The translations under genes and the position numbers were made by a program. From Trogon surrucura (lineage: Eukaryota; Chordata; Aves; Trogoniformes; Trogonidae): a stretch of 64,000 nucleotides of DNA. The notes below the pieces were generated by a model, which saw only the letters and a program-made list of their open reading frames with translations, ran no database searches and was not told where the DNA came from. This document shows positions 35,603 through 48,600 of this stretch, one piece after another; position 1 is the first letter of the stretch; each line of letters opens with the position of its first letter. The DNA lies in assembly GCA_020746105.1 (NCBI GenBank), contig CM036629.1, positions 10,494,001-10,558,000 of the forward strand. Direction: 5' to 3'.

Positions 35603-38419
35603 AGGAATACCTCCCTTGCTCCAAAATGGCTTGAATCAAATATGATTACGGTAAGAAGTAATCAGTAGTCACTGACTTTTATTGTTGCTTTTCCTGTCCA
35701 TAAATTAACATCCTCTGGTTTTGTAGCCCTGTAAAGAGCTGACATAACCTTTGCTGCAGTATTTCAGACCAGTTTATAGTCAGGACTGCAGAAAGGGCCT
35801 GCATTTGTCACAAGGATTTGTGACGTTCGTACAAGATCTCATACAATATTTTCACCCATCTATCTAAATAATTCCTACATCTGACTGCTTCTCACTACTA
35901 GAAATTTTTAGAAGACAGAACTAGCCACAGTGCAAAACTCTTGTGTCGCAGTTCTGCTTTGAACTGCAGTAAAATGGAGTTAGACCTGTGGGCCTTTTGC
36001 ATCCAGCCGTAGCTGCTCAGTGCTCGTGCCACCTTGAAAGGAATCCCTGTGGTTCAGGAGAAAGAGCAGAAGGAGGCATGTGCAGGTGGTGAGTAGGCTG
36101 TTTCTCTGATGGCCTAGAGGAAGCACTCCTTCTAGCCAGGAAGGACCACCAGACTTGAAGGTTTAGAGAAGGTTTAAGCCAACACATGAGACCCAAAATG
36201 CTTACTTTATTTATATTACTGATTTGTCTCTTGAGTAGAACTCTGTCTTGGGTTGCATTTGGGTTTCATTGATGATAAGCATAAGTTTTGGGGTTCCTTG
36301 GATTGATTGTGTCGTGTTTCTAACCATGTCATCTAGATTTCTTTCTTTTACCAGAGCTTTTAACATGGCAGCTTAGTTGCATGTACTTTTTTTTTCCCCA
36401 ATTAATAACCCAAACACTGAAGAAGTTAAGCATGATCTCTGATTGTCCTCTATTTCTAGGACATGTCTGCTGTTGTTCAGTACTGACTTACAGGGTGTCA
36501 GATCTTTGCTGATCCCCCCCTTGTTGTGAGCAGTTCTATTGCAAAACCTTTTATAAATCTTTCCATGCAGGTTTGTATTCAGCTTGATGAGTATGACCTC
36601 TCCTGTAGCATTACCGGTTACTTCCTGATGCTGAATTAGTTGGTATTGTTGATCTGGGCAGGAGGGAATGGCTCAAGCTGACAGTTATAAAGTCTACACA
36701 CCACTGTGGGATGTGGGAAAGTGAGTGAATCCTGAGCACTGCTGCTTGCTTCCCTGCCCTTGTCCCCTGCAGCCATTCTTGTCATCCCAGCAAAGGGAAT
36801 AGTTAAATCCTACTCAGTGTTTCCTGTTAATCGAGATGTAGTGTGCAGCCCTGCCTTTGAGGTAGAAGGAGTGTGTTTTACGATCCATTTCCAATATATG
36901 CTATGGTATTCTGCTTTCCTGGATGCAGAGCAGTATATACAGGTTTGATTTCAGAAAGATACAGTGTTTTTCATATGCTATTCTAAATGATTACATACTC
37001 CCACCAAACGTAGTTTGTTCCATTTCTTCTAGAAGGACTGCTGATGGTGACTTAAAATAAATTGTATTGAACTGTAGAGTATGAACTTGTGTATCTGAAA
37101 AAATATTTTAAAACTTTCATGTTAAGTTCAGAGGTAGGTCTTTTTATGTGAGCATGGAAAGGAATTTGGATGAAAAGTGCACCTGTTGTCTGAATATGTC
37201 TACAAAGCATATGAAAGGTTGCAGGAGTAAACATTTCCTATTTCATAAACACAAAACTTTTGCCATTCATTTTTTTTTTTTGTATAATGCCAGAAGCAGC
37301 AGGGTAGTCTGGTTCTAGCATTTACATGCTTTTAAAATACAAATGCAGAAGAAAACAAATTGGATTGCCTAATTAGGAAAGAGGTTTAGAAACAGAGCCT
37401 TAGTGGTTCTGCTCTGCTTCCAAACTCTCTGTTGTCTCTGTAGCATGGACTTGATAGAACTATTTGCATGTTAACTTGTTTAACACAGTGATGCTGCTTG
37501 TTGTAATATGTATGGTTGATTAGGAATCTGGAATTGTATGCAGCTCATGCCTTGTTTGTTCTCAGCTGGCCTGTGCTTGCATAAACTGTTAGAAAATGCT
37601 ACACAAGCACAATTCCTTTGGAATTAGGTTATAGTTAAATTGGAAATTATTTAGTCTTTTAGCCTCTTGGAGATAAAGATCTTCAGCTGTGAGTTTGCTG
37701 GCTGACAGTCCTCCCATTGGAGGGGTGAGTTACCTTTCTGTGAGGATTTTAATTTAAGATAAATTAATTCTACCAAAAAAAAATAAAGAAATTCTGCACT
37801 ATTTTTACCTTGTTTTTGTTCTTCGGCTGCTTGTATTCTTAAGAAGCTTTGCTTTGTAATAAATAGTAGTGAAGCTGTGACTGCTGATGTATGTTTGCAC
37901 TGTGTCTGAGTGTTTCTGGAGTGCTGACAATTTTTATCAAAGAGCACCAATATTACTACCAGTTGTAAGACAGCAATGAAACGTGATCTCTCACAAAACA
38001 CTAACTTTTTTGCTCTATTGCAGTTTTCTCATTTAACGATATATTATTTTAGTGAACAGCTTAGTGCGTTAAATAGCAGTATATTTTACCTTTAGGCCTC
38101 TTTGCTGCCCTGTGGCCTTTGTTAGCTTTGGTGGTTGTTAAGAGCATCTGCTGTCAGGATGGACTGAGTCACTGCTGTACACTGTGTCCCAGTGTATTTG
38201 AATCTATTTTGCCTTGTTCTGGGAATCAGTGTTTTTGGGTTTGTGTGTCTATGTGTGCGTGTGAGTATGATTGCCCCAAGTAACTGTTGCAGTCTGTTAA
38301 GGATTTCATTAATTAGACTTTTAATCCATTAGCTATAAAAGGCAAATAAAATTTTAACTATGAAAGTATCATTCGAAGGGAAGCAATTCTGCCTTTCACG
38401 GAAAGGAGAATGCAGGGCT
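35603..38419. other. Unique non-coding DNA
   Basis: AT-rich sequence with no recognised gene. The stretch 38280-38360 has clustered ATTA motifs (see findings). Confidence 0.6.
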
Positions 38420-38640
38420 AGAGAGAAGAAGTGACTCGTCTCAGAGATGTGTAGTCAAAGGACAAGAGACAAAAGACACAAACTGCAGCAAAGGCAATTA
38501 CAGTGAGATATCGGGAAAAAGTTTTACACACTGAGAATGGTCAAACACGGAGATAGGGTCTCCAGCAGGTGTGCAGCCTCTCACATTGCTGGGGGACTGA
38601 ACAAGACCCTCACTGGTCAACTTTCAAAGCTAGTCCTCCA
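38420..38640 (+). mobile_element. Ancient CR1 LINE 3' fragment
   Basis: The string GGACAAGAGACAAAAGACAC, then a GGCAATTACAG segment and GGGAAAAAGTTTTACACACT, then GAGAATGGTCAAACA, matches the plus-orientation CR1 C-terminal region ('ggacaagaggcaacgggcacaa ... ggaaaaa-ttcttcac ... gtggtcaaaca'). Further decayed similarity continues to about 38640. The open frame at 38537-38761 is a by-product. Ends are approximate. Confidence 0.6.
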
Positions 38641-40090
38641 CCAAGTGGCTGCTGAGGTTGTTTCAAGATTCTCAGTTAAGACAGAAGAGGCAAACTCACC
38701 TCTATCATGTTGTGAGGGTAAATCGCACACAGAGATAACGCAGTTGGAATATGTGAAGTAGGACTTTGCCTCATCTGTGCTGCGTGCGGCGTTCTCTGTT
38801 GCCTTAGTGCTGCTCTGCTAGACCTCAGGGGAGAAGAATTTGATGACAACTGGTTTATTTTGAAACATCTATTATGTCTATTTCTTAGCCAGTGTATGGT
38901 AGTGCTAGTGCATAATAGTAATGTCAAAATTCAAGAAGTCTCCTCTCTCATTTTGAACTGATGCCCTAAAACTAGTAATAGACTTTCTGGCTGATCTTTT
39001 ATTCAATAAACTAATTTAGAAGACAATTTTAAGATACAAATAAAACATCTCAAAACTAACCTTCATCATACAGCACTGCAGACATCTGACTGTAGTAGCT
39101 TATTTCAGTTCTGGCAGAGAATATATGAGCCTTAAGAATGGTTTTTCAACTATAACAACTGATGTCCTATCTAGAGATTTTCATTGCCATGGAGCAAAAA
39201 AAAAATGTAAATTTTATTATCTTAGCTGGCTTTGGGGTTTTGGGGTTGTTTTTTTTTTGAAATGGAAATCTTGTTGTCAGGGAGCCAGTAGCATATGAAT
39301 TCTGAAGTGTTATTCCTAATAAGAATATTTATATAGTGAGGAATATTTTTAAATTGTGGGATTTTTTAGAAGTACCTGAAAAAAAATAATATAATATTAT
39401 CCTTTTACGTTTCTAGAATATACCATTTAAAAGGGCACTAGAAAATGTGTATCCGCATTAAATTCTTAGCAAGTCTGTGCTTTTATTGATGATCTTATAA
39501 AGTAAAAATAATCTTGAGACTAGAAAACGTAAATGAATGAAAATACACTGTACTCGGTAATCTATAAGCACTCTGAGGTATTTAACATATGTGAGAAGGG
39601 AATGTTTTTGTTAAAATGAGGAGCTCTTATTCATCATCTTGATGTTGAGAGAGACATTTGTGCATCATAAACTTTGAAAATACTTGTATACTGAGAACAC
39701 GGATGCTGATTTTTGTAATTGGATAGGTACAGATAGAAACTTGATCTTATTGGGACCCTATCAGAAAGCAGCGGGGCTCAGTGCAGGCACGTTCGTGTGC
39801 ATGAAACGGGTGAAAGGATCCAGACTCAGATTTCCAGCTTTCTGGAGACCAAGGACAAAAGTCTCATCATTACCTTAAATCTAAAGTGGTAACAAAAATA
39901 GAACAAATTGGTTCGGGAGACAGAGAGATGTATGTCTGGCTAAGGAATGAAGGGAATTACAGAAGGACCCATGGGAACATACTTAAAACAAGCTTGGAAC
40001 AGACATTATGTGGTCTCCAGCTGCACACACTACATGACTGAGCAATTAACTATCATTCACTGACTTCTACACATTTGAAGTGTAGCAGTA

Positions 40091-40254
40091 ATGTATATTT
40101 TATATGTAATTATATCTAATATAAAAATTATCTATAACATATATTTTATGTTATAATTATATATTATATATAGTGATTATATATCATATGTATAATACAT
40201 ATATAGGTATGAATCAAAAATATATATAATTACATATGTATATAATTATATAAA
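40091..40254. repeat. AT-rich, palindromic low-complexity tract
   Basis: About 160 bases composed almost only of A and T, with many self-complementary pieces (for example TATAATTATATATTATATA and TAATTACATATGTATATAATTA-like arms). It can fold on itself and is likely length-variable. Confidence 0.85.
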
Positions 40255-41693
40255 ACTGGTCTTCCAGAAATATTTTGGTCCTGTTGTAGCAAAATATCCT
40301 CATAAGTTAGTCTTGGCTTGTCCATGCTGAATAACTAGGCTTGACTTTTATATGTAAAATCATTCTCTTGTTTAGAATTTCAGCTTTCTTAAAGTCTCAG
40401 ATTCTGATAATGAACCTTAAATTCAAATTCATCTCTGTACTGGAAGTCAGACTTTGAAGATGGAAGTGATAAAATTTGGGTATTTAATTCAAGCCTAACC
40501 CTACTGAAAACTGTCAAACCTTTCCTGAGCTGTGTGACCATAGCAGGACAATTGTACAGCAAGACATGCAACAAAAAAATGTCACAACTATGAATAATAA
40601 ATAGACCTAAGATGTTCCAGAGTTACAGCAATGTTTTACAGTTACAATTTGTACTTTCGTCTTACAGAGCTCAGAAAGCCACACAGTTATATTAAATGAT
40701 ATGAGTTTTCTTCTTGGGAAGGATTTGTAAGAGGAAATTCTTCAATAATTAAAATCGGCTTAGAAGATTCAGTCCAAGATTTATTTAGTAATTAAATGTG
40801 GCAACTTGGATTCAAATTTCAAATATCATCTGTAGAGGGTTTTGATAACATACAATAAAAAGTTCTTGAAAATTTGTAGCTAAAGATGTTGGCTTTGCCA
40901 TCCATATACTATTTCACACCAGTACTCCCCTTTCATTCAGGGTACTGCTGGTTTATAGTATGCTCTCTAAATGGTAGATATTTATTCTGGTGCATTTTTC
41001 TTGTACGCATAGAGCAAGAATATATAAAAATACCAAGAATCATTTTGCATTTGCCCTGCCTCAGAAGAGAGATACTTTCATCCTGTGTGTCACTCTTTGT
41101 ATTGCCAACTATTTATGCTGCAAATAACTTCTCCTATCAGGTTCTTCTAAGTCCAGTTCAACACTTCTTGCTCTTTCCTAACATGACATCCCTTTCTGGC
41201 ATTTTAACTTTCTATCCACTCCATGCTAAAAAGGAAAGAAAAAAAGCCTATGGATCTATGAAATCCATTTGGAAGTAGAAACAGTCAGGCCCTGGGCACG
41301 TTAATGGCTGTGGGAGAGATTTCCCAGGGCAGCAGCCGGCCTCAGCTCTGCTCTGTCACGTTCAGAGGCAGCAGGGCAGGAAGCTGTGGGCCTGGGATGT
41401 GGCCTCTCGTCAGCATTTAACCAAGAATCCCGTGAAGCGATGTTTGGGGAAAGGATGGATAGTGTTAGGAAGGTATCTTTCCATTGGTGCAGGTGTTTGG
41501 GGTCGTGATATTGAATGTCTTTGCTTGTCGTTTATGAATCCTTCTACAAGAAGGAGAGTCAGCATGTCCTGTCTACTCTGAATGAAATAGCGTGAATTAT
41601 CTAGTAAAGAGGTTGTTTCCAAAGGGCTTGGAGGGATATGCTCCCATTTGTATGTTTCCAAGACCTCTGGTGTTACCTGGAAGTCTCCCAGGG

Positions 41694-41741
41694 GATTTTA
41701 TTTATTTATTTATTTGCTTGCTTGCTTGTTTGTTTGTTTAA
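41694..41741. repeat. Compound tetranucleotide microsatellite
   Basis: (ATTT)n at about 41695-41715 turns into (GCTT)n at 41716-41727 and then (GTTT)n at 41728-41739. All three units differ by single substitutions. Confidence 0.9.
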
Positions 41742-43464
41742 TTATTAACTCGGTTCAGAAAAAAGAGAGGAGCAGGGCAGCTGTTTGTTGCTGCCAGATC
41801 TTGTGGCTGCATCTCCTCTTAAAATCTGTGGTGATAAACACCGGTGTTTAAAAAAAATAAATTCAAACCTCCAAAAGTTCTTGTTTCCTGCCTGGAGGTT
41901 GGGTTTCTTTCTACTGTAGATTTGTTTCTCCTCGTATGATAAAACTGTTGAAACCTTGTGAGGCTATTGAATTAGCAGCTGGGCCAGGAGGATTGGTAAC
42001 TGGTGCAGGCACTCTTCTAACAGGTTGAACCTCTGGGCTGACCCTGTCAGCAGTGATTTCCACTGGCTGTACAAAGAGTTTGTACCTTCATTTCTGTGCC
42101 TGTTTTCTGCTTTTGAAAGAGATGAATCGTATGTGAGAAGACGTGTTTGGTTACCTTGCCACTTGCTATTAAAATTTAAGATCTTTGCAAAAAATTGTTG
42201 TAGATGCCACAAGAGATATTTTACTGAGAAGAATTAAATATAAAACAGCTCCAAGGAAATAAGTAACAGTTTTGTTGTTAAATTAGTTTTATTCATTTAA
42301 TAGTCAGTATTTACAAAAATTGTTTAAAATAACTCATTTGGGACATTGAGATTTGAGTCTTTAAATGTTCATCTGTCAAACTGGTGTATTACCCTGAGGC
42401 TTACTTCCAAAGCAATGTGCTGGAATACTTTATTTGCAGCAAATAGATGTGTGCTCCGCGTATTCATTCTAATAGCCTACTGTTAGCCTAAACGTAGACA
42501 CTGCACTACCTCCTCTTCAAGTGCAGCTTTAAGAACTGCACATTTTCTGTTGTGTTGGTTCTTTATTGGAACACAATCAGATGTTGAGTTGCTTAGGTTT
42601 TAATGAGAGCTAGCAGAAGACACATATGTAACTTCATGACACATCAAATACCATCTTTAAATTGAACTATCTTAAAGTTGGTGTGTAAATGAATATAGAG
42701 GAGACGAACTGTGTAATTTAATGTTAGTCACTTTTGTGGTTGCCTAATCTACGGAAGGGCAAGGAAACTTGTTTCAGGGAAAAGAAAACCCTGTGGAGGT
42801 AATGAAATGAAGAACAGTGATTGATCAGCTGTGTGCTGCTGTGGCCTGCTGGGCTGAAAGGTGCCGCTCTGTGCAAGGGCTTTCTTGCCATCTGGCAACA
42901 GTAGTGCCAATAGCTGCTCTGTCCTGGGTGTTCAGTTTGCTTCAGTGCTTTTGTTTCTTGTAACCCAAAATATTCTTATATAGATTCTTCTGCAGTTACA
43001 CACTGTGACAAGAATTTTGTTTCTGAAATTGTTGTGACGTGCTAATGAGGCAGAGGACAGTACAAGTAGATTGAAATACACTTGTAATGCCTTAATGTGG
43101 AGGAGAAAAAGTGGATCCAATGCCGTTTTGGAGTTTCTGCATAGATGGGTATGTTTCTAAAGGATTCTGTCATGCGGACAAGATGATAGAAGTTGAATCT
43201 GTTTTTAAATAACAAGTAGATATTCTTTACTAATGCTGCAATAAACACAGTAGGGAGCAATACCATAGTATTAGCCTCAAACGTTCCAGAGAAACTGTTT
43301 TATAGCACCCTACCTGGCAGCTTGGACAGTAATTCTAAAACAGAAGTTAAAACCTTTTAGGTTGCACTCTGTGAATTCTAGGCCTTGATCTTGGATGGAG
43401 TTAGGGTGAAAGAATTTCTTGTAAATAGCTAAATATAGAGGAAAACATAAGGTTAAGTGTCTGT

Positions 43465-43570
43465 CACAGAATCACAGAATGTTAGAGGTTGGAAGGGACC
43501 TCAAAGATCATCTAGTCCAACCGCCCCGCCAGAGCAGGATCACCTACACTAGAGCGCACAGGAACATGTC
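43465..43570 (-). mobile_element. CR1 LINE 3' fragment
   Basis: Starts with two TCACAGAA-type tail units (CACAGAATCACAGAATG), then the CR1 3' end (GGTTGGAAGGGACCTCAAAG) and part of the 3' untranslated region, ending at GGAACATGTC. This is a very short 5'-truncated insertion in minus orientation. Confidence 0.93.
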
Positions 43571-46500
43571 TAATGCTAGTTTTATGAGGCTTTAATTTCA
43601 TTGACCTGCTTAATACTTGCTGAGGTTGTATAGTGTCTCTGGGCCCAACTGCTGCTTCATACAAGCTGGAGTTGAGAAACTTCTATATCCTTACTCAGTT
43701 TTAACCCAGTGTACTTTGTGTATTTTAGTCTGGTTTCCCCTGTGATTTTGTTATATTACACTAGAAATTTTGGTTATGTGACAGAAGATAACAAAAGGTC
43801 TTAACATTTATCTTTTTTAGTGTTAGGTCTAAATTTGTTGTTTGTTTCTTATGAAACTTGAGCTCTCATTTCCATGTGATGACTTAGAAGAAAATTTGTA
43901 GTGCTGAAATAATAGAAATGAGTGGAAACAGTAATTCAACGTGTGGTGTTTGGAGACTGAGCAAGCATGTTGGGATGCCATGAGAAATTTAGAGTCCAAA
44001 AGAGAATACAGGGGAGAGTCACAGAAATTATCAGAGTTTTGGAAAAAAATGATAATGAAACATTGAGAGTTACAGTTCTGTTCGCTGCTTTGCTCTTTGT
44101 AGCTTCATGAATTTTTATAAATGTGCCAAACCGAATCCACAGAGAAGGGATAAATTTCTGCCTCCCTTCTTTAGACACAGGAGATAATGTAGGCTTAACT
44201 GTGGTGCACTAGGAAAGATTCCCTGAGATGATGCAAAGCCTTTGCTTTTCTGGAATTTTTCAACACTGAGTTAGACAAGGACGGATCAGGGATGCAGCAG
44301 ACCTGGTGCCACCGTGCTAGTTGCTGCCTTCTGGGTGCCCCTGCTCAAAACGGGTGGATGAAAGCTGTAAGAGGGTGGGAAGGAGCTATGGGGGTGACGA
44401 GCTTGGAGCTGGAAACTAGAGAGTGTGTAGCTAGCGATGGCACACTGGGTCCCAGGGCAGGTGACACTGTGCAGGGCATGCCTCCTGCCTGTGTATTCCT
44501 CGGGAAAGAAGGCGTGGATGGGAAAAATCTCCAGAGTCCTTGTTGGGCTGACGGGAACTTTGAGCTGCTGTGGAAATCAGGAAATGCAAAGCTTTTAACA
44601 ATATCTGAGGTTTCAATTTCAAATCACTACTTGGCCTCACTCTTTAAATAATACTGCAATACTACTGTACTTTCTTTTCTCTTAAAAACATAACATTTAT
44701 ACAGCATTTCCTCAGTTTTCTGAGGAACTTTTGTTTGCCTGGGTAACCTTGCTTCTCTTAAGTACCCTGAAATGTGGGAGGCTAAAATCTGGATACAAAC
44801 ATTGCTGCATTTGTTATGGTAAAATATGAAAGTTTCTCCACTATGTCTCTAACTAGCGTTTACTTTCAAAGCCTCAGCCTACGGCTTCTGATTTTGCACA
44901 ATGCAATTCATTTTATAGGATAGTTTAGTGATTTTATTTTATTTATGGATATTTTGGCTTGTTTCTTGCATACTTCTGAAGGGCAGTAAATTGATGCTAG
45001 TGCCTCATGCTGAATTCAGGAAAGAGGTTGGGGGCTAGAAAGCCTGACTAACTAAAATGTGTGGAAATACTGTAACCTGTGAAAGACAGCAACAGCAATA
45101 AAAGCTGACGTTTACATCAGCAGCAGTAGCAGAGATGTGTTTTAGTCTCTACTAGCTTCTATTCTTATCCATCTGTGTCTGTTGTAAAATCATGTAAGAA
45201 TTCATAAACTTGCTTTCTGTCAGCTTGATCTGTTACTTTTTGACCTGAGCTGTGTGGCTGGAATTGTAGTGCTTGAATTACTACACCTCAAAGACTGCAG
45301 GCTCAATAATAGTTATTTTCTGAAGTGCTTTTGAAAAGCATTCCATATTGTTTGTACAGCTTAATTGCTTTAAACTTGTGTAATTCAAAGCTATTGTTTA
45401 TTTTGTCTGGTGAAAGTTCAAAATGCAGTGTGGGTTTTTTTCTTATGGTGATGATGTTTTTGATTACCTTTAAACATGGAAACAAACCCAACCCTAATGT
45501 ATTCTGTTTGAAGTGTAGTTGTGTGTGTGGTAAAAATGCTTTGTGTAGTAGATTTTTAGTTTATATTCCTTATAAATCAAGGATTTGAGGCAATGTTCGC
45601 CCAGTTATTCCGATTCTTCTACCAAGGGAAAAATGACTGAAAATAAAATTAAAATGCTCAGAAGAAAAACACTGGGGAAAAAAGCCAGAAAGGTGCTTAA
45701 TTATTGCAACCCATTACCATCTAGATTTTTAAGTGGATACTGTCAAATGCTGTCTTAGCAGTGCCAGTGTGTTGCCTTTTTGTGGGGGGAAGGAACAAAG
45801 ACACCTAAAGCAGTCATTTTGTCCCAGTGATTTTGCCTCAAAGTGTTTTCAGGCAGGTAAGTAGTACTAGCTGATTACATGTGAACTTATGGAGGAATGA
45901 AAGAAAAAAGCATAAGATTTCTGTAATAGGTAGCTTATGTGCATTGATTAATATGAAGATATTAATATGTATTGAGTAGTTATTTTGTGTACTGTCTTTG
46001 TCAAGTGAATGTGATTTGCCTGTTCAGTAATTCACTAAACCAGTGACACAAGTTGATGGGAAATGTATGAGGTTCCCTTAGACTATTTTTCATCAGGAGA
46101 GAAAAGAATAAGCATTCAGTGAATAAGTAGCAATAAATTCATGACAACATCCAGACAGCTGCTGTTTTGCTTCTGGTCTTCTCCAGATGTGAGAGAGTGC
46201 CATACACAAGCATTCTTCTTGTTCATAATTATTCGTATAAGTACAAATTAGTTACAATAACTATGTCCTTAAAACCTACTATAATTATTGCCAAAAATGG
46301 AAAAAATGTTTCAGAAAGCAGAGCTCTGGACTGGAACCAGAGATAGCCTAAATATTTTTTTTTGTTAGATTTTGATCTCGCTTACATCAGTAAGAGCAAC
46401 TTCAGTGAAGTTGATGAAGTTAATATAATATGAGGCTGACTAATATCAGGAATTAGTTATGCAGATGTGGGTGACAAGTTATTTTACTCTTGATTTAAAG

Positions 46501-46933
46501 CTGGTCACTGATAGAGCAACAGTTGAGCTATGCTTGAGATCTTTTAGACAAATGATTCATAAGTAGAAATCTAGAACATTCAATGAATTCTCTAAGGAAG
46601 TGCCCAACTTCCCCAGGGCTTTGGAAACTGTAATTGGATATTTCTGTTAACTGCAATGACTATTGGCGACTGCTTGCATTTTTTAAGTGTCTTGAACTTT
46701 GCTTTTCATAGCGTTGTGTTGATCTCCAGAGTCTTTAACACTGGTTGCCACGATGTTTCTTGTTGTGGGACAGTTATGAGCGTCATATAGAAGTGAGGAG
46801 ACCACAAGTAAAATCGACCTCCATATATGTTAATGGTTTAATTAAAAAACAAAAGCAGTAAATAAATTATAAAAAAAAACAACAACAAAAACAACTACAA
46901 AACCAAACCAAGTACCTCGAAAGCCAAGCACTT
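43571..46933. other. Unique non-coding DNA
   Basis: AT-rich sequence. A slightly GC-richer patch at 44285-44600 has overlapping open frames on both strands but no recognised protein. An A-rich tract at 46842-46910 sits just before the next CR1 piece. Confidence 0.6.
46842..46910. repeat. A-rich low-complexity tract
   Basis: A runs interrupted by C or T (AAAAAAAAACAACAACAAAA and similar). It lies about 24 bases from the 3' end of the CR1 piece at 46934. Confidence 0.75.
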
Positions 46934-47006
46934 CACAGAATCACAGAATGTTAGGGGTTGGAAGGGACCTTGAAAGATCATCTAATCAAGCCCTCCTGCC
47001 AGAGCA
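46934..47006 (-). mobile_element. CR1 LINE 3'-end scrap
   Basis: Seventy-odd bases: CACAGAATCACAGAATG tail units, GGGGTTGGAAGGGACCTTGA, and the start of the 3' untranslated region to about CCAGAGCA. This is an extremely 5'-truncated insertion in minus orientation. Confidence 0.9.
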
Positions 47007-48175
47007 TTATACTTCATTATACCCTGTCCTGGTGTAACTTGCCCTTGCTGATGGGGTCCGTTAAATTCTCTGGTTGTATCAGTAGTACTTATGGCTCTGG
47101 AAAACTTACTATGCAAAAACAGCACAGACTCTTTTAGCTACTTGCAAGTAACATGATTTTCCTATACTTCTGTCTTACCAAGACACAATGATTGGGGATA
47201 ACACCAGAATTTTCCTCTTTGAAATTTCGTTTCTTGAGTATATTTTACCCATTTACATGTATACACACCTATACGTTTGCATGCAAAGTACCTGTCCTGT
47301 TCCAAAGACCAGAAAAATCATTGGGAATATTCTCATATTGCAAATGTTCAGTGCTAACAAGAAGAATGAGTTGATAAGTCTCCTGTTTTCATGTTCAAGG
47401 TAAGAAAGGATGATGACCTTAGGTGGTGCTTTAGGTTCTTCAAGTTTGAATGTCAAAATGTCTGAATGAAGGTCAGGGCTGTGCACAGCTGAGAAAGCAA
47501 GGGTGCAAATTATTGGTGTAGAAATAGAAAAGCTAATCTTGTAAAAGACTTTGGCTGAAAGCCATTTCTGCATGGTATAGAGAGACCAGGTTGTAATGCA
47601 CTGTGCAGCACTCTTCCTGTCTGCCAGCTCATTTTAATTTCTCTCCAAGACTTTTTGAATTACTATTACAGGTGTAAGCTTAAGTTCTTGGTTTGTTTGT
47701 TTTATTCTTGTGGGTTCTTCAATAGCAGAAACCCATTCCAAAATGAAATGTCTAGGAATGATGCTTAAGACATTTTAGGTTTTGGGTTTGCATACTTTTC
47801 ATTTTTATCTTTTTCTTTGTTGGTGTTTGCCTTACAGGCATCCTTAGAAAACCTACTGCAGTTTCTATAATCCACTGGGTTATTGCATTGGAGATGATAT
47901 CCAGTAGTGTTTAATTGCTGCAGAATCTTGGGAAGGTTTTCTTACTAAACTCTCTTCATACTTTGTATCTGAGCTTCCTGCATCAGATGTCTGCTTTGTT
48001 AGGTCTGACTAGGCTCGTCTTAGCTTCTCCCGCAACAGGCAAATGAACAGAGAAATCAAGCTTAAGACAGAAATCTAGGGCAAATTGTACCATGGCAGCT
48101 GTGCCACCTTCAAGCCTCGGTTCAGCTGAGGGCTGAATTGTTTGCTCACATAATTCGCCACTAATTGTGTGACAC
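47007..48175. other. Unique non-coding DNA
   Basis: AT-rich sequence with short open frames only. Nothing is recognised. Confidence 0.55.
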
Positions 48176-48600
48176 AAGGTTGGAAGAGGCCTGAAGTGCT
48201 TATCTTGCCTGAAGTCAGGAGCGATAACTTGATGTCAACAAGTACTTACCTAATGTCTTCTTAAAACGTTCTAAGTCCTGAACCTCCCAACCCATCTAGT
48301 CCAATGCTTTACTGTGCTTGCAGCTTGCTTATGCAGGACCTAAGTCATCTTTGTACCGGTTTAATTTTTTTCTCCCAGCATTGGCCTTAGAAAACAGTTC
48401 CCTCCTCTGGAGCAATCCTTTATGTATTCAAAGCATAATACTCATCTCCTCTGTTTGCTCCTCTGTGTGTTCACTTTTTTCACTTGTGATTCATGTCTTG
48501 AGTCTGCTCATCTTGCCGCTCTCTTCTGGATTTTTCTTTTTTCCTAATTGGTTCCGGTCTTTTTAGCCTTTTTCTAGAAACTGAATGTTGAGCTGACTGG
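48176..48600 (-). mobile_element. Ancient CR1/L3-type LINE fragment
   Basis: Starts near AAGGTTGGAAGAGGCCTGAA, which resembles the CR1 3' end. It continues with a decayed match to the antisense of the CR1/L3 C-terminal coding region: an 'acagtt.cctcctctggagcaa..ctttatgtattcaaag' block near 48395-48440 and a 'ctcatcttgccgctctcttctgga' block near 48508-48532. These line up in order with old CR1 sequence. It is heavily diverged, so the ends and family are approximate. Confidence 0.55.

Larger units (their letters stand above)
38641..43464. other. Unique non-coding DNA with simple repeats
   Basis: AT-rich sequence containing the AT palindromic tract (40091-40254) and a compound tetranucleotide repeat (41694-41741). 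No gene is supported; the 130-codon frame at 40886-41278 has no motif I recognise. Confidence 0.6.
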
